A DNA stretch of 36,112 nucleotides, taken from NCBI GenBank assembly GCA_030429835.1, contig JAUIGC010000015.1, forward strand, positions 1 through 36,112, in the 5' to 3' direction. The notes beneath the pieces are model-generated. The model was not told the DNA's origin and did no database searches. It saw only the letters and a program-made list of their open reading frames with translations. This DNA is from Bacteroidia bacterium. GTDB taxonomy: Bacteria; Bacteroidota; Bacteroidia; Flavobacteriales; Flavobacteriaceae. Below, in pieces: positions 1-8,102 of the stretch (within the stretch, counting starts at the first letter, position 1; every line of letters starts with the position of its first letter). The translations under genes were made by a program, and so were the position numbers.

Positions 1-1295
1 TCCGGTGCCTTTGGCGAAGAAACACTAACAACTTCAGAAATTAAGGCTTGCTGATTGTCAATATCCTTTTTATCCTGATTAATTTTATTGTCAACCGCTT
101 GATTTTTCGTGAAGTCTTGTTGGGGTCTGGGTTCATTTTCCTTTGACCTTCTAGGAAAGTTTTGGTAAAATGAGGCAGGGGCTATAAAATCAATGGTTTG
201 GTTTTGAAGTGCTAGGGATTCAGGATTTTTTTTTTCTCCATCAAAATCGATAGAGGCCAGTTTCATTAAAGTAAGCTCCACTAAAAGCCGTTGGTTCCTG
301 CTGGATTTATATTTTAGGTCACAATCATTGGCCAAATCCAAAGCACGCAATAGAAAACTGCTTGATGTCTTTTTTGATTGCTCCCGATACTTTTCTTGTG
401 CACTTTCTCCAACTTCCAACAGGGAGATGGTATCTTGGTGCTGGCATACCATTAAATCCCTAAAATGGGAGGCTAGACCCGCAATAAAATGGTGCCCATC
501 AAAACCAAGGGCAAGGGTTTTGTTCAGAAGTATCAGTAATTGCGGAATGTCATGTTCCAAAATAAGGTCCGTTGCCTCAAAATAAGTGTCGTAATCCAAT
601 ACATTGAGGTTTTCAGTAACCGCTTTTCTTGTGAGTTCCTTTCCTGAAAAACTTACGACCCGATCGAATATCGATAATGCATCGCGCATGGCCCCATCCG
701 CCTTTTGGGCAATAATGTGCAGTGCATCATCTTCTGCTTCTATACCCTGGTTTTCTGCTATGTACTTCAAGTAATCGGCTGCGTCTTTTACTGTAATTCT
801 TTTAAAATCAAATATTTGACAGCGTGATAATATCGTGGGAATAATCTTGTGCTTCTCCGTTGTAGCCAATATAAAGACGGCATGTTTGGGAGGCTCTTCC
901 AAAGTCTTCAAAAAGGCATTAAAGGCAGATTGGGAAAGCATATGAACCTCATCTATAATATAAACCTTGTACTTTCCTACTTGAGGAGGTATGCGTACTT
1001 GATCGATCAGGTTTCTAATATCGTCCACCGAATTGTTGGATGCAGCGTCCAATTCAAAAATATTGAATGCAAAGTCCTCGTCCTCCTGTTCGCCACCATC
1101 AGAATTGATCTGTTTGGCCAAAATACGAGCGCAAGTCGTTTTTCCGACACCTCTTGGACCACAGAATAAAAGGGCCTGTGCCAAATGATTGTTTTCTATG
1201 GCATTTTGAAGCGTATTGGTAATGGCCTGTTGCCCCACAACATCCCTAAATGTCTGGGGTCTATATTTACGTGCCGATACAATAAAAGGTTCCAA
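1..1295 (-). CDS. dnaX: DNA polymerase III subunit gamma/tau, partial (3' end beyond window)
   Basis: This is the clamp-loader ATPase of the replicative polymerase. It loads the beta sliding clamp and tethers the core polymerases. Translation of the minus strand gives an AAA+ domain with Walker A GPRGVGKTT at about residues 44-52, the DEVHMLS Walker B motif and the arginine-finger context ILSRCQ. These are followed by the helical collar domain and a low-complexity Asn/Gln/Lys-rich linker where the window cuts it off. The start chosen is TTG at 1295, giving M-E-P-F-I-V-S-A-R-K-Y-R-P, which matches the usual start of flavobacterial DnaX; no ATG lies between it and the upstream in-frame stop. 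The Cys cluster that binds zinc in E. coli DnaX is absent and is replaced by an acidic Gly/Glu/Asp stretch. It is divergent from rnpB. Confidence 0.95.
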   Translation of the reverse strand, partial: MEPFIVSARKYRPQTFRDVVGQQAITNTLQNAIENNHLAQALLFCGPRGVGKTTCARILAKQINSDGGEQEDEDFAFNIFELDAASNNSVDDIRNLIDQVRIPPQVGKYKVYIIDEVHMLSQSAFNAFLKTLEEPPKHAVFILATTEKHKIIPTILSRCQIFDFKRITVKDAADYLKYIAENQGIEAEDDALHIIAQKADGAMRDALSIFDRVVSFSGKELTRKAVTENLNVLDYDTYFEATDLILEHDIPQLLILLNKTLALGFDGHHFIAGLASHFRDLMVCQHQDTISLLEVGESAQEKYREQSKKTSSSFLLRALDLANDCDLKYKSSRNQRLLVELTLMKLASIDFDGEKKNPESLALQNQTIDFIAPASFYQNFPRRSKENEPRPQQDFTKNQAVDNKINQDKKDIDNQQALISEVVSVSSPKAP

Positions 1296-1319
1296 AATCG
1301 ATAGAAGTTTGTATTACCA

Positions 1320-1327
1320 CAAATATA
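1320..1327 (-). promoter_or_regulatory. Candidate -7 promoter box of dnaX
   Basis: Read on the minus strand this is TATATTTG, an exact match to the Bacteroidota -7 consensus TAnnTTTG. It lies about 25 bases upstream of the TTG start of dnaX. No convincing -33 TTG element is seen at the usual spacing, so this is a pattern match only. Confidence 0.4.
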
Positions 1328-1392
1328 AAAATAGCCGTCCATTTGATTGGATATTTAAAAAGGAGATCATCCTTAGTTATCAACAATTGGAG

Positions 1393-1400
1393 TACATTTG
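1393..1400 (+). promoter_or_regulatory. Candidate -7 promoter box of rnpB
   Basis: TACATTTG fits TAnnTTTG and ends 6 bases before the predicted 5' end of the P1 helix of RNase P RNA at 1407. That is the spacing expected between a -7 box and a transcription start. A -33 element is not obvious. Confidence 0.5.
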
Positions 1401-1406
1401 TGCCCA

Positions 1407-1702
1407 GCAGGCCACCTTATCGCTGCCAATATATATTGGGAGAGGAAAGTCCGGACACCATAGTGCGGTATAGCGGGTAACGCCCGTCCGTTGAAAGACG
1501 AGGACAAGTGCAACAGAAAGCAAGTACAGTTAGGCTGTAGTGAAATCAGGTAAACTCTATGCGGTGAAACGTCATGTAAATCGGTGATTGAGGGCTGCAC
1601 GCCCGAGCCGAAGGGTAGGCGGTTAGAGCCATTGGGCGACCAATGGCCTAGATAAATGATAAGGTTTCGTTCTTCGAAAACAGAATCCGGCTTATGGCCT
1701 GC
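1407..1702 (+). ncRNA. rnpB: RNase P RNA (bacterial type A)
   Basis: This is the catalytic RNA of RNase P, which matures the 5' ends of tRNAs. The universal 5' P4 block GAGGAAAGTCCGGAC is at 1442-1456. The conserved ACAGAA element of the central region is near 1513, and the 3' block with GATAAATGATAAG and ACAGAATCCGGCTTA is at 1651-1694. The ends were set by P1 pairing: GCAGGCCA at 1407-1414 pairs with TGGCCTGC at 1695-1702. A run of seven T follows directly. At about 296 nt it is shorter than many type A RNAs, so some peripheral helices are probably missing. It lies between divergent dnaX and a convergent membrane-protein gene that ends only a few bases away. Confidence 0.95.
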
Positions 1703-1709
1703 TTTTTTT
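1695..1709 (+). terminator. 3' arm of P1 plus T-run, likely rnpB terminator
   Basis: The P1 helix of the RNA is followed immediately by TTTTTTT at 1703-1709, so the 3' arm of P1 followed by U's can act as the intrinsic stop. The stop codon of the convergent minus-strand gene lies at the edge of the same T-run. Confidence 0.5.
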
Positions 1710-2823
1710 AAAATGTTCTTTCCACCAAGTTTTTTGGTTCCAAGTTTTCATCTATCAATATTTCAAAATCTATGACCCCTAATACTAACTCCTCTGTGGT
1801 AATGACCTCTACCCTCCAGAGACCAGGCCAAATATTGTTCTTATAGGTATAGCCTCTAAACCCATCATCCCGGCCACCCGTAATTTCATATGAGATATCC
1901 TCTACCAGTTCCCATTCCAAGGTCTCTTCGTTATACCATTTCCAACGATGAATTATGGATTTTACCAAATCTGTTGGTGCAAATACGGAAGAGTAGATAT
2001 AGACGTTTTCATCAGGCTTAAAAACAAACTTGTCCCGGTACTCCCTCCAAAAAATATTTGAATCGTTTTTTTCATAAGTCACCGTATAATTGTCTCCATT
2101 TTTTTCAACGTAGTGGGCGACAATCCCATCATCCAGGGCTAAAGGAACAGGGGGTATCAATCTAAAAATGTAGAATATATTGATTATGGTGTAAATAGAA
2201 AGGATTATAGAGATAAGTTTGCCCAGATGTATTTCCTTTCTGGTGCTGGGACTTACACTATAGATAACCATGATCAAGGTTAATGTGCACCCTAGACTTA
2301 TAAGTCCCGATATAAAAAAAATGGTCGTACCCATTTCTGAAATTAGAACGGGAATCATAAAGGTGAAGAAAGTAAAACTGATAAAAAAGTAGACACTAAA
2401 CTGTAGATATTTATTGGATATTCGCTGCTTCAAAAACTCGTTTGCAATGAGCAGCATGATTAGGATGATAAAAAAGGAAACTGTTTTTGATAGTGATACG
2501 CTGCGGGAAAAGTAAATGACGTAGGCACTGGACAATGCGCCAAAAAAGAATTGAATGGCCAACGGAAAATATTCTTCAAACCTTTCCAGAAAGGTTCCCT
2601 TCCATTTTCCATCGTCTGCTAAATTATAGAGGTAAAGGGTAATGCTTAGGTTTGTCATGTGTAAACACAACATTACTAGGTCATAAGTTCGGTCTACACG
2701 GCCCAGGGTTAGAACATCAAAAACAAACCCACCGATAAAGAACAGAATAGGAGCGTATTTGCCATGTTTTCTTATAAATCTTCGCAGGGCACTATTCCTG
2801 AACTGGACCAACGTTCTTTTCAT
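1708..2823 (-). CDS. Membrane protein with C-terminal DUF2914 domain
   Basis: The function is unknown. The first ~230 residues are strongly hydrophobic with a series of predicted transmembrane helices (for example around 27-45, 90-125, 140-190 and 205-225). The last ~140 residues form a soluble domain resembling DUF2914. It contains HRWKWYN, then GGRDDGFRGYTYKNN, then PGLWRVEVITTEELVLG, that is the W-W, G-x-R-x-Y and G-x-WRV pattern of that family. The soluble part is probably periplasmic. The gene is transcribed with the YitT-like gene 22 bases upstream, and its stop touches the 3' end of rnpB. The assignment rests on motif pattern recall rather than a search. Confidence 0.75.
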   Translation of the reverse strand: MKRTLVQFRNSALRRFIRKHGKYAPILFFIGGFVFDVLTLGRVDRTYDLVMLCLHMTNLSITLYLYNLADDGKWKGTFLERFEEYFPLAIQFFFGALSSAYVIYFSRSVSLSKTVSFFIILIMLLIANEFLKQRISNKYLQFSVYFFISFTFFTFMIPVLISEMGTTIFFISGLISLGCTLTLIMVIYSVSPSTRKEIHLGKLISIILSIYTIINIFYIFRLIPPVPLALDDGIVAHYVEKNGDNYTVTYEKNDSNIFWREYRDKFVFKPDENVYIYSSVFAPTDLVKSIIHRWKWYNEETLEWELVEDISYEITGGRDDGFRGYTYKNNIWPGLWRVEVITTEELVLGVIDFEILIDENLEPKNLVERTF

Positions 2824-2845
2824 ACCTTATTTTGAATATTCCTAT

Positions 2846-3820
2846 TTAATGCTTTAAAGGTCTTTTTTTTATCATACCACCTTTTATGTCCTTAATACTG
2901 TGCATTACCATGAAGGCACTTGGCTCTATTTTTTCAATTTCGGTGTTTAATTTGTTCAGTTCTAAACGTGTTATAACCGTGTAAATAATATCTTTTTGGT
3001 TTTGCTCTCCCTCCCTTGCATAGCCACCCTCGCCTTTATAAATGGTGACACCACGTCCCATTTGTTCCAAGATCATTTTCTTTATGCGGTTACTTTGTGT
3101 GGCTACAATGGTCACACCTATATATTCCTCTATACCCTCAATAATAAAATCCAAGGTTTTGGAAGCAGCAATGTAGGTAATCATGGAATAGAGAGCTATT
3201 TCGACTGACAGGAGATACGCAGCGAATGAAAAAATGATAATATTGACCAATATGATAATATCCCCTATAGTTGTTGAAAATTTACGGCTTAAAAAAATGG
3301 CAAGAATTTCTGTACCATCAATTACGGCACCCCCCCTGATAGAAAGACCTATTCCAGCACCTAGAAAGAAACCTCCAAAAACCGCAACCAACAAATCGTC
3401 ATCCGTAACATTTGGGAATGGGACTACCGCCACACAAATGGCCAGCCCAATAATGGCCAATGAGGTTCTTATAGTAAATTTTTCCCCCATGATTTTATAT
3501 CCCAGAACAATAAATGGGAGGTTTACTACAATGATGAGCAGATACAATGGGATATCGCTTATGGCAGCCAATAAAAGGGATATGCCCGTAGCTCCACCAT
3601 CTATAAAGTCGTTGGTAAGCAAAAAACCCTTAAAACCAAAGGCGGCAGAAAAAATACCAATAACAATAAAGAATATATTTTTTAAACCACGTCTTAAAGA
3701 GATTCTCAGGTCTCGGTGTTTTTTTGCCCTTTGGTAATTGGAAGAATTTTGAGGCGAGGTGTTCTTGCTATTTTCTTCGTGGTATGATGTTGAGGTAGAT
3801 TTATGTAAAGCTGCGTTCAT
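2846..3820 (-). CDS. YitT family membrane protein (DUF161 + DUF2179)
   Basis: This is an inner-membrane protein of a broad family with no settled function. It has several hydrophobic helices, with the family signature GGAVIDGTEILAIFLSRKF in the middle. The C-terminal cytosolic DUF2179-like ferredoxin-fold domain (KGEGGYAREG...DIIYTVITRLE...FMVMHSIKDIKGG) follows. The open frame reaches ATG 3886, but the first 22 residues of that version (PIFIHIVQPFYF...) look like read-through of upstream DNA. The ATG at 3820 (MNAALHKST...) gives a hydrophilic N-terminus before the first helix and is preferred here. It is in the same orientation as the neighbouring rsmD and DUF2914 genes. Confidence 0.85.
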   Translation of the reverse strand: MNAALHKSTSTSYHEENSKNTSPQNSSNYQRAKKHRDLRISLRRGLKNIFFIVIGIFSAAFGFKGFLLTNDFIDGGATGISLLLAAISDIPLYLLIIVVNLPFIVLGYKIMGEKFTIRTSLAIIGLAICVAVVPFPNVTDDDLLVAVFGGFFLGAGIGLSIRGGAVIDGTEILAIFLSRKFSTTIGDIIILVNIIIFSFAAYLLSVEIALYSMITYIAASKTLDFIIEGIEEYIGVTIVATQSNRIKKMILEQMGRGVTIYKGEGGYAREGEQNQKDIIYTVITRLELNKLNTEIEKIEPSAFMVMHSIKDIKGGMIKKRPLKH

Positions 3821-3907
3821 ATAGGTTTTGGGTTCATTGGTACGGGTAAAATAAAAAGGTTGCACTATATGAATAAATATAGGCAAGATTGGTTGTGTTC
3901 CTAGTGT

Positions 3908-4444
3908 TTAGTCCTTAAAAAAACTAAATACACTGCTCCCATATTTTCTGGAATTATCAAAAAACGGAAGTTGTTCCAAATTGGTCTGCTTAGAATGTTC
4001 TATTACCAGAACACCATTTTCCAAAAGCATATTTTTTTCGAAAACCAAAGCTGGAATTTTTTCAAACTCCCCAATTTCCATACTATAAAAAGGGTCGGCA
4101 AAAATAATGTCATATTTTTCCGTGTTTTTGTCTAAAAACGAAAAAACGTCACTCTTTAAGGTTTTAAGATTCATATCCAATTCCTCGGATATTTTAGAAA
4201 TGTAATTGATGCATCCCATGTGCATATCTACGGCTAAAATGTTTGCAACGCCCCTCGAAGCAAATTCAAAACTTATATTACCTGTGCCGGCAAAGAGGTC
4301 TAAAACCTTTAGGTCTGGAAAATAATAACGATTTTGCAGAATATTGAAGAGTCCTTCCTTGGCCATATCCTTTGTTGGCCTTACAGGAAGGTTCTTGGGC
4401 GCCATTAGGCGTCTTCCCTTATGTTTTCCAGAAATGATGCGCAT
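3908..4444 (-). CDS. rsmD: 16S rRNA (guanine(966)-N2)-methyltransferase RsmD
   Basis: This enzyme methylates N2 of G966 in 16S rRNA using S-adenosylmethionine, acting on assembled 30S particles. At 178 residues it has the usual family length. The N-terminal MRIISGKHKGRRL and RPTKDMAKEGLFNIL motifs are typical. The SAM-binding motif I LDLFAGTGNISFEF is at residues 48-61, and the catalytic motif IV is at 116-120. Motif IV reads ADPFY rather than the usual (D/N)PP(Y/F), so its second proline is replaced by Phe. The ATG overlaps the stop of the upstream DUF3822 gene by one base (TAATG), indicating translational coupling. Confidence 0.93.
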   Translation of the reverse strand: MRIISGKHKGRRLMAPKNLPVRPTKDMAKEGLFNILQNRYYFPDLKVLDLFAGTGNISFEFASRGVANILAVDMHMGCINYISKISEELDMNLKTLKSDVFSFLDKNTEKYDIIFADPFYSMEIGEFEKIPALVFEKNMLLENGVLVIEHSKQTNLEQLPFFDNSRKYGSSVFSFFKD

Positions 4445-5280
4445 TACAGTGTGCTTATTACGGTAAAATCAATTGATGATGATTCCGGTTCTCCTAAATC
4501 CAAATGATTGGGTGAGGTGGGTATGAAAATGGATAAATCCTTGATATAGGTATAACATAATTGAAAAATATCATCATCTTCTTCAATCTGTCCAAAAAAC
4601 CTTACAACTGCCGACTCCGTATTCAAATCCAACTGCTCCAAAACAAAAAGAAGGTAGTAGGCAAAATCTTCTTTGGTTTCATATATAAAACTGTTGTAGA
4701 GCAACAGGTTTTTCTGTTTTAAAACAAGGATATCCATTTGCTTTATCCCTACATGCACAAAGCAAGTGGGGTCCTTTTGGTTGCTATAGTGATCCAATAA
4801 AGATTGTATAAGTACGGTTCCGTTATGCATATAGGTGAATTCGCCAAACAAATCATAAATATGGTTATTGATGTTCATATAAGGAACATATACATTCACC
4901 ATTTCATGGTTCTCCAGTTCATCGAATGCAATGGCATCCGTTGCTAAGAGTTTTATGTTGAATTTTAGGTAGTTTTCCAGTTCTTTTTCCTCAAAAAGTG
5001 GTTTGGGAACCAAAGAGAAGAGGTTGTTCTTATGAATAACCACAACCTCGTCAAAGAGCATGGTATCCAATCGATGGTTGATTAAAAGTGACTTTACCTC
5101 CTTTAGTAATTCCTGTGGATTTAGTTCTTCCGGAAAGGCCTCATTTCCAGATAACAGAACTTTATGCGAAACAGTATCCGCTATACAAAAAGAAAGTCCA
5201 TTCAAGCTAACCTGAATGGACAATTTCTTAAAATTCTTATCGGATATATCTAGTTCTTTATTGATCGCTCTTTTTGTCAT
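4444..5280 (-). CDS. DUF3822 family protein
   Basis: This is a conserved protein of Bacteroidota, commonly found directly upstream of rsmD as here. The function is unproven. The pattern SIQVSLNGLSFCIAD near the N-terminus and FVHVGIKQMDILVLKQKNLLLYNSF in the middle resembles the phosphate-loop strands of actin/PilM-like ATPase folds. This similarity is inferred only. The open frame extends to ATG 5301, but the ATG at 5280 (MTKRAINKELDIS) is the likelier start. Either way it overlaps the upstream gene's end (5258) and is one base coupled to rsmD. No signal peptide or membrane segment is visible. Confidence 0.85.
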   Translation of the reverse strand: MTKRAINKELDISDKNFKKLSIQVSLNGLSFCIADTVSHKVLLSGNEAFPEELNPQELLKEVKSLLINHRLDTMLFDEVVVIHKNNLFSLVPKPLFEEKELENYLKFNIKLLATDAIAFDELENHEMVNVYVPYMNINNHIYDLFGEFTYMHNGTVLIQSLLDHYSNQKDPTCFVHVGIKQMDILVLKQKNLLLYNSFIYETKEDFAYYLLFVLEQLDLNTESAVVRFFGQIEEDDDIFQLCYTYIKDLSIFIPTSPNHLDLGEPESSSIDFTVISTL

Positions 5281-5908
5281 AGATTGGAGGCCAGTTACCA
5301 CTGGTACTAACTTCGGTTAATGAACCTACTTTAATTTCCGATCCATTCACTTCTTCCACGCTCATTTGTGCGTTTTCACGTGTCAACAAATCCTTTGGTT
5401 GGTCATATAAAATAACGTCCTTCGCAACTTTTGCTTCAAATACGGGAGCCCTATAGCCACTTTTTTCAATAATATCAGCTTTCATGGTGAATTTTTCGCC
5501 ATTAGGTGCGGTAGGTACCGTTGCCAAATCCTTATACCTAGTGTCGTTCTTAAACAAGGAATCCTTAACAGAAACGAAATCAAGTGTATCTACAATGACC
5601 GTATCCTGTTGCAGATCGATTTGATACGTTTTATCATATCTCATGAATGAAGAGTCCCTTTGCTGTGTAATTACATAATTACCGGTATCTATGAACTTGA
5701 TCAAGCTTGGGAAATCATTGGCATATTTTCCGTTTGCGCTCTTATAGGCCTCTTGTGAATTTCTAATATCCTTTAGTTTCGCAATAACTTTGCCAAATCG
5801 TTCTACCTTCGCTTCGTTAAACTTAATAGGTCCGGTTACGGAATTGTATATCATGTAACCCAAACCGATACATGCAATCCAAAGTACAATCTGTATTATG
5901 GTCTTCAT
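5258..5908 (-). CDS. Conserved hypothetical protein with N-terminal membrane anchor
   Basis: This gene is not recognised at the family level. It has an N-terminal hydrophobic helix at about residues 4-22 (IIQIVLWIACIGLGYMIY) followed by a periplasmic-type region. The segment KFNEAKVERFGKVIAKLKDIRNSQEAYKSANGKYANDF resembles the helix-after-anchor layout of pilin/pseudopilin-like proteins, including the SANGKYA stretch, but no prepilin cleavage site is evident. It is the first gene of a coupled trio with the DUF3822 protein and RsmD (overlap 23 bases with the downstream start), so it may act with the actin-like DUF3822 protein. It is divergently oriented from the helicase gene at 6009. Confidence 0.75.
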   Translation of the reverse strand: MKTIIQIVLWIACIGLGYMIYNSVTGPIKFNEAKVERFGKVIAKLKDIRNSQEAYKSANGKYANDFPSLIKFIDTGNYVITQQRDSSFMRYDKTYQIDLQQDTVIVDTLDFVSVKDSLFKNDTRYKDLATVPTAPNGEKFTMKADIIEKSGYRAPVFEAKVAKDVILYDQPKDLLTRENAQMSVEEVNGSEIKVGSLTEVSTSGNWPPIYDKKSDQ

Positions 5909-5993
5909 TTCTTAAGTGTTAATTTAATTTAGTGGTTGTCACAAATCTACAATTTTTTTTTAATCGCAAAAGTTTTTCCCCTAAAAATCCTGT

Positions 5994-6001
5994 TATATTT
6001 G
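5994..6001 (+). promoter_or_regulatory. Candidate -7 promoter box of the RecD-like helicase gene
   Basis: TATATTTG is an exact TAnnTTTG match ending 7 bases before the ATG at 6009. If used, transcription would start at or next to the start codon, giving a leaderless or nearly leaderless mRNA. No clear -33 TTG is seen. Confidence 0.35.
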
Positions 6002-6008
6002 GGGCTCC

Positions 6009-7442
6009 ATGAAGTTACAGACACCCGCTACTTTCTTTAAAGAGTTGGAAACCAAGTTTCCACATAAACCAACCCTGAAGCAAGAAGTTGCCTTGGAAAA
6101 ACTCTCCGGTTTTATTCTTTCAAAAAAGAAAGAGGAGCTATTTGTTTTGAAAGGTTTTGCAGGTACTGGAAAAACTACGTTGGTAGGTACGTTGGTGAAT
6201 AGTTTATGGAAAACCGGAATGAAATCCGTTTTAATGGCACCAACGGGTAGGGCAGCTAAGGTAATGTCCAACTACTCCGGTTCACAGGCATTTACGATCC
6301 ATAGAAAAATCTATTTTCCAAAGAAGCAAAGTGGTGGCGGTGTCCAGTTTATAATGGCCCCAAATAAACACAGGGATACTGTTTTTATAGTGGACGAGGC
6401 TTCCATGATTCCAGATACTCCGGCCGATTCAAAACTGTTCGAGAATGGCTCGCTTCTGGACGATTTGATGATGTTCGTGTATTCGGGCCATAATTGTAAA
6501 TTGCTTTTAATAGGTGATACGGCCCAATTACCACCAGTACATTTGGATTTAAGCCCTGCCCTGGATGAGGACAAGCTTTCGTTGAATTATAACAAGGAAG
6601 TGATACGGTTAGAGCTTGATGAAGTGGTTAGACAAGCGGAGGACTCTGGTATTTTGGTGAATGCGACAATGCTCCGGGAACAATTGCATGGAGATTATTT
6701 TGATAGTTTCAAGTTCGATGTTGGGCCTTATTCAGATATTGTTCGCCTAATAGATGGTCATGACATTCAAGAGGCGATAGATGAGTCCTATTCCCAAAAC
6801 GGAAAGGAAGAGACTGCAATAATTGTGAGGTCCAACAAAAGAGCAAACCTCTATAACCTTAATATTAGGGAACGCATACTTTTTCTGGAAAATGAATTGG
6901 CCCCAGGGGATTTTATGATGGTAGTAAAGAACAATTATTTTTGGCTTAAGCCCAATTCGGAAGCAGGTTTTATCGCTAATGGTGATATTATTGAAATTTT
7001 GGAAATATTTGCTTTTAAAGATCTATACGGGTTTAAATTTGCAGAGGTCAAGGTACAAATGGTGGACTATCCCAATATGAAACCTTTTGAGACGGTTCTT
7101 CTTTTGGATACCATCAAGGCAGAATCCCCATCCCTTTCTTATGAAGATGGTAATAGATTGTATCAGGAAGTAATGAAGGATTACGCCAATGAAAAGTCCA
7201 AATACAAAAAGTTTTTAGGGGTTAAAAACAATAAATATTTTAATGGGTTGCAAGTAAAATTTTCATACGCCATAACCTGCCACAAGTCCCAGGGTGGGCA
7301 ATGGAATACGGTATTTGTAGAGCAGCCCTACCTTCCAAATGGCCCTGATAAAGAATATCTTCGTTGGCTCTATACCGCAGTGACAAGAGCCAAGGAAAAA
7401 CTATACCTAATTGGCTTTAAAAGCGATTTTTTTCTTGAATAG
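6009..7442 (+). CDS. RecD-like ATP-dependent DNA helicase (SF1B)
   Basis: This is a superfamily 1 helicase predicted to unwind DNA 5' to 3' in repair or recombination. Visible motifs are Walker A GFAGTGKT (49-56), APTGRAAK (77-84), Walker B FIVDEASM (126-133), motif III LIGDTAQLPPV (near 162), CHKSQGGQW (near 425) and motif VI YTAVTRAKEKLYLIG near the C-terminus. The last two are the UvrD_C_2-type helicase domain. At 477 residues it is a short form lacking the N-terminal extensions of RecD2. No recB or recC lies nearby, so it is best seen as a stand-alone helicase common in Flavobacteriia. The ATG at 6009 sits very close to a promoter-like box. Confidence 0.9.
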   Translation: MKLQTPATFFKELETKFPHKPTLKQEVALEKLSGFILSKKKEELFVLKGFAGTGKTTLVGTLVNSLWKTGMKSVLMAPTGRAAKVMSNYSGSQAFTIHRKIYFPKKQSGGGVQFIMAPNKHRDTVFIVDEASMIPDTPADSKLFENGSLLDDLMMFVYSGHNCKLLLIGDTAQLPPVHLDLSPALDEDKLSLNYNKEVIRLELDEVVRQAEDSGILVNATMLREQLHGDYFDSFKFDVGPYSDIVRLIDGHDIQEAIDESYSQNGKEETAIIVRSNKRANLYNLNIRERILFLENELAPGDFMMVVKNNYFWLKPNSEAGFIANGDIIEILEIFAFKDLYGFKFAEVKVQMVDYPNMKPFETVLLLDTIKAESPSLSYEDGNRLYQEVMKDYANEKSKYKKFLGVKNNKYFNGLQVKFSYAITCHKSQGGQWNTVFVEQPYLPNGPDKEYLRWLYTAVTRAKEKLYLIGFKSDFFLE

Positions 7443-7522
7443 GAAACCGTTACATTAGTAGTAGAAATTCCAATGATTATTAAGATTTAAATTCTCAAAG
7501 GTGCGGCCAAACAATTACAAAT

Positions 7523-8092
7523 ATGACATCTGAAACCATACTAAGTATTTTTTTGGGTGTGGGACTGGCAGCATCGGTAGGATTCAGGGTGTTTTTGCCC
7601 CTGTTCGCATTAAGTCTGGCCTCCTATTTTAACGTATGGGAGCTTAATGAAAACTGGGAATGGATAGGTAGTTTGGCTGCATTGATTACGTTGGCGGTAG
7701 CTACAGTTGTTGAAATTTTCGCCTATTTTATACCTTGGGTGGATAATTTACTGGACAGTTTTGCCGTACCCCTTGCTGCTATTGCAGGCACAGCGGTTAT
7801 GGTATCTACGGTGGCCAACTTGGATCCTGTCGTAACCTGGTCTTTGGCCATAATCGCCGGAGGAGGTACGGCCACGGCAATTAAAGGAGCCGGAGCAACA
7901 GGGAGATTGGCTTCATCAACGACAACAGGTGGATTGGCAAATCCCATTTTGGCTACTGTGGAAACGGGTACGGCCACCGTAGTGAGTATAGCATCTATTT
8001 TTGCACCTATTTTGGCTGCCGTTTTGGTCATCATCATTTTAATTATCATATTTAGGATTTATAGAAGTTTAAGGCCAAAGTCAAAAACATAA
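7523..8092 (+). CDS. DUF4126 domain-containing membrane protein
   Basis: This is a small integral membrane protein with no known activity. Its 189 residues are almost entirely hydrophobic, with Gly/Ala-rich helices. The N-terminal [22 protein letters not shown] and the central [20 protein letters not shown] are characteristic of DUF4126. The C-terminus ends in a basic cytosolic tail after a valine/isoleucine-rich helix. It is followed after 10 bases by kdsB and may be co-transcribed with the Kdo genes. No functional link is shown by the sequence. Confidence 0.85.
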   Translation: MTSETILSIFLGVGLAASVGFRVFLPLFALSLASYFNVWELNENWEWIGSLAALITLAVATVVEIFAYFIPWVDNLLDSFAVPLAAIAGTAVMVSTVANLDPVVTWSLAIIAGGGTATAIKGAGATGRLASSTTTGGLANPILATVETGTATVVSIASIFAPILAAVLVIIILIIIFRIYRSLRPKSKT

Positions 8093-8102
8093 TAAAGTTT
8101 AC

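Noticed and set aside
328-1473. Three plus-strand open frames over dnaX
   Set aside because: They are antisense to a clearly coding minus-strand dnaX, which reads without interruption, and have no protein-like features.
3234-3737. 167-codon plus-strand open frame opposite the YitT-like gene
   Set aside because: It is the mirror of a conserved membrane-protein gene; its proline/lysine-rich composition is what antisense of hydrophobic codons gives.
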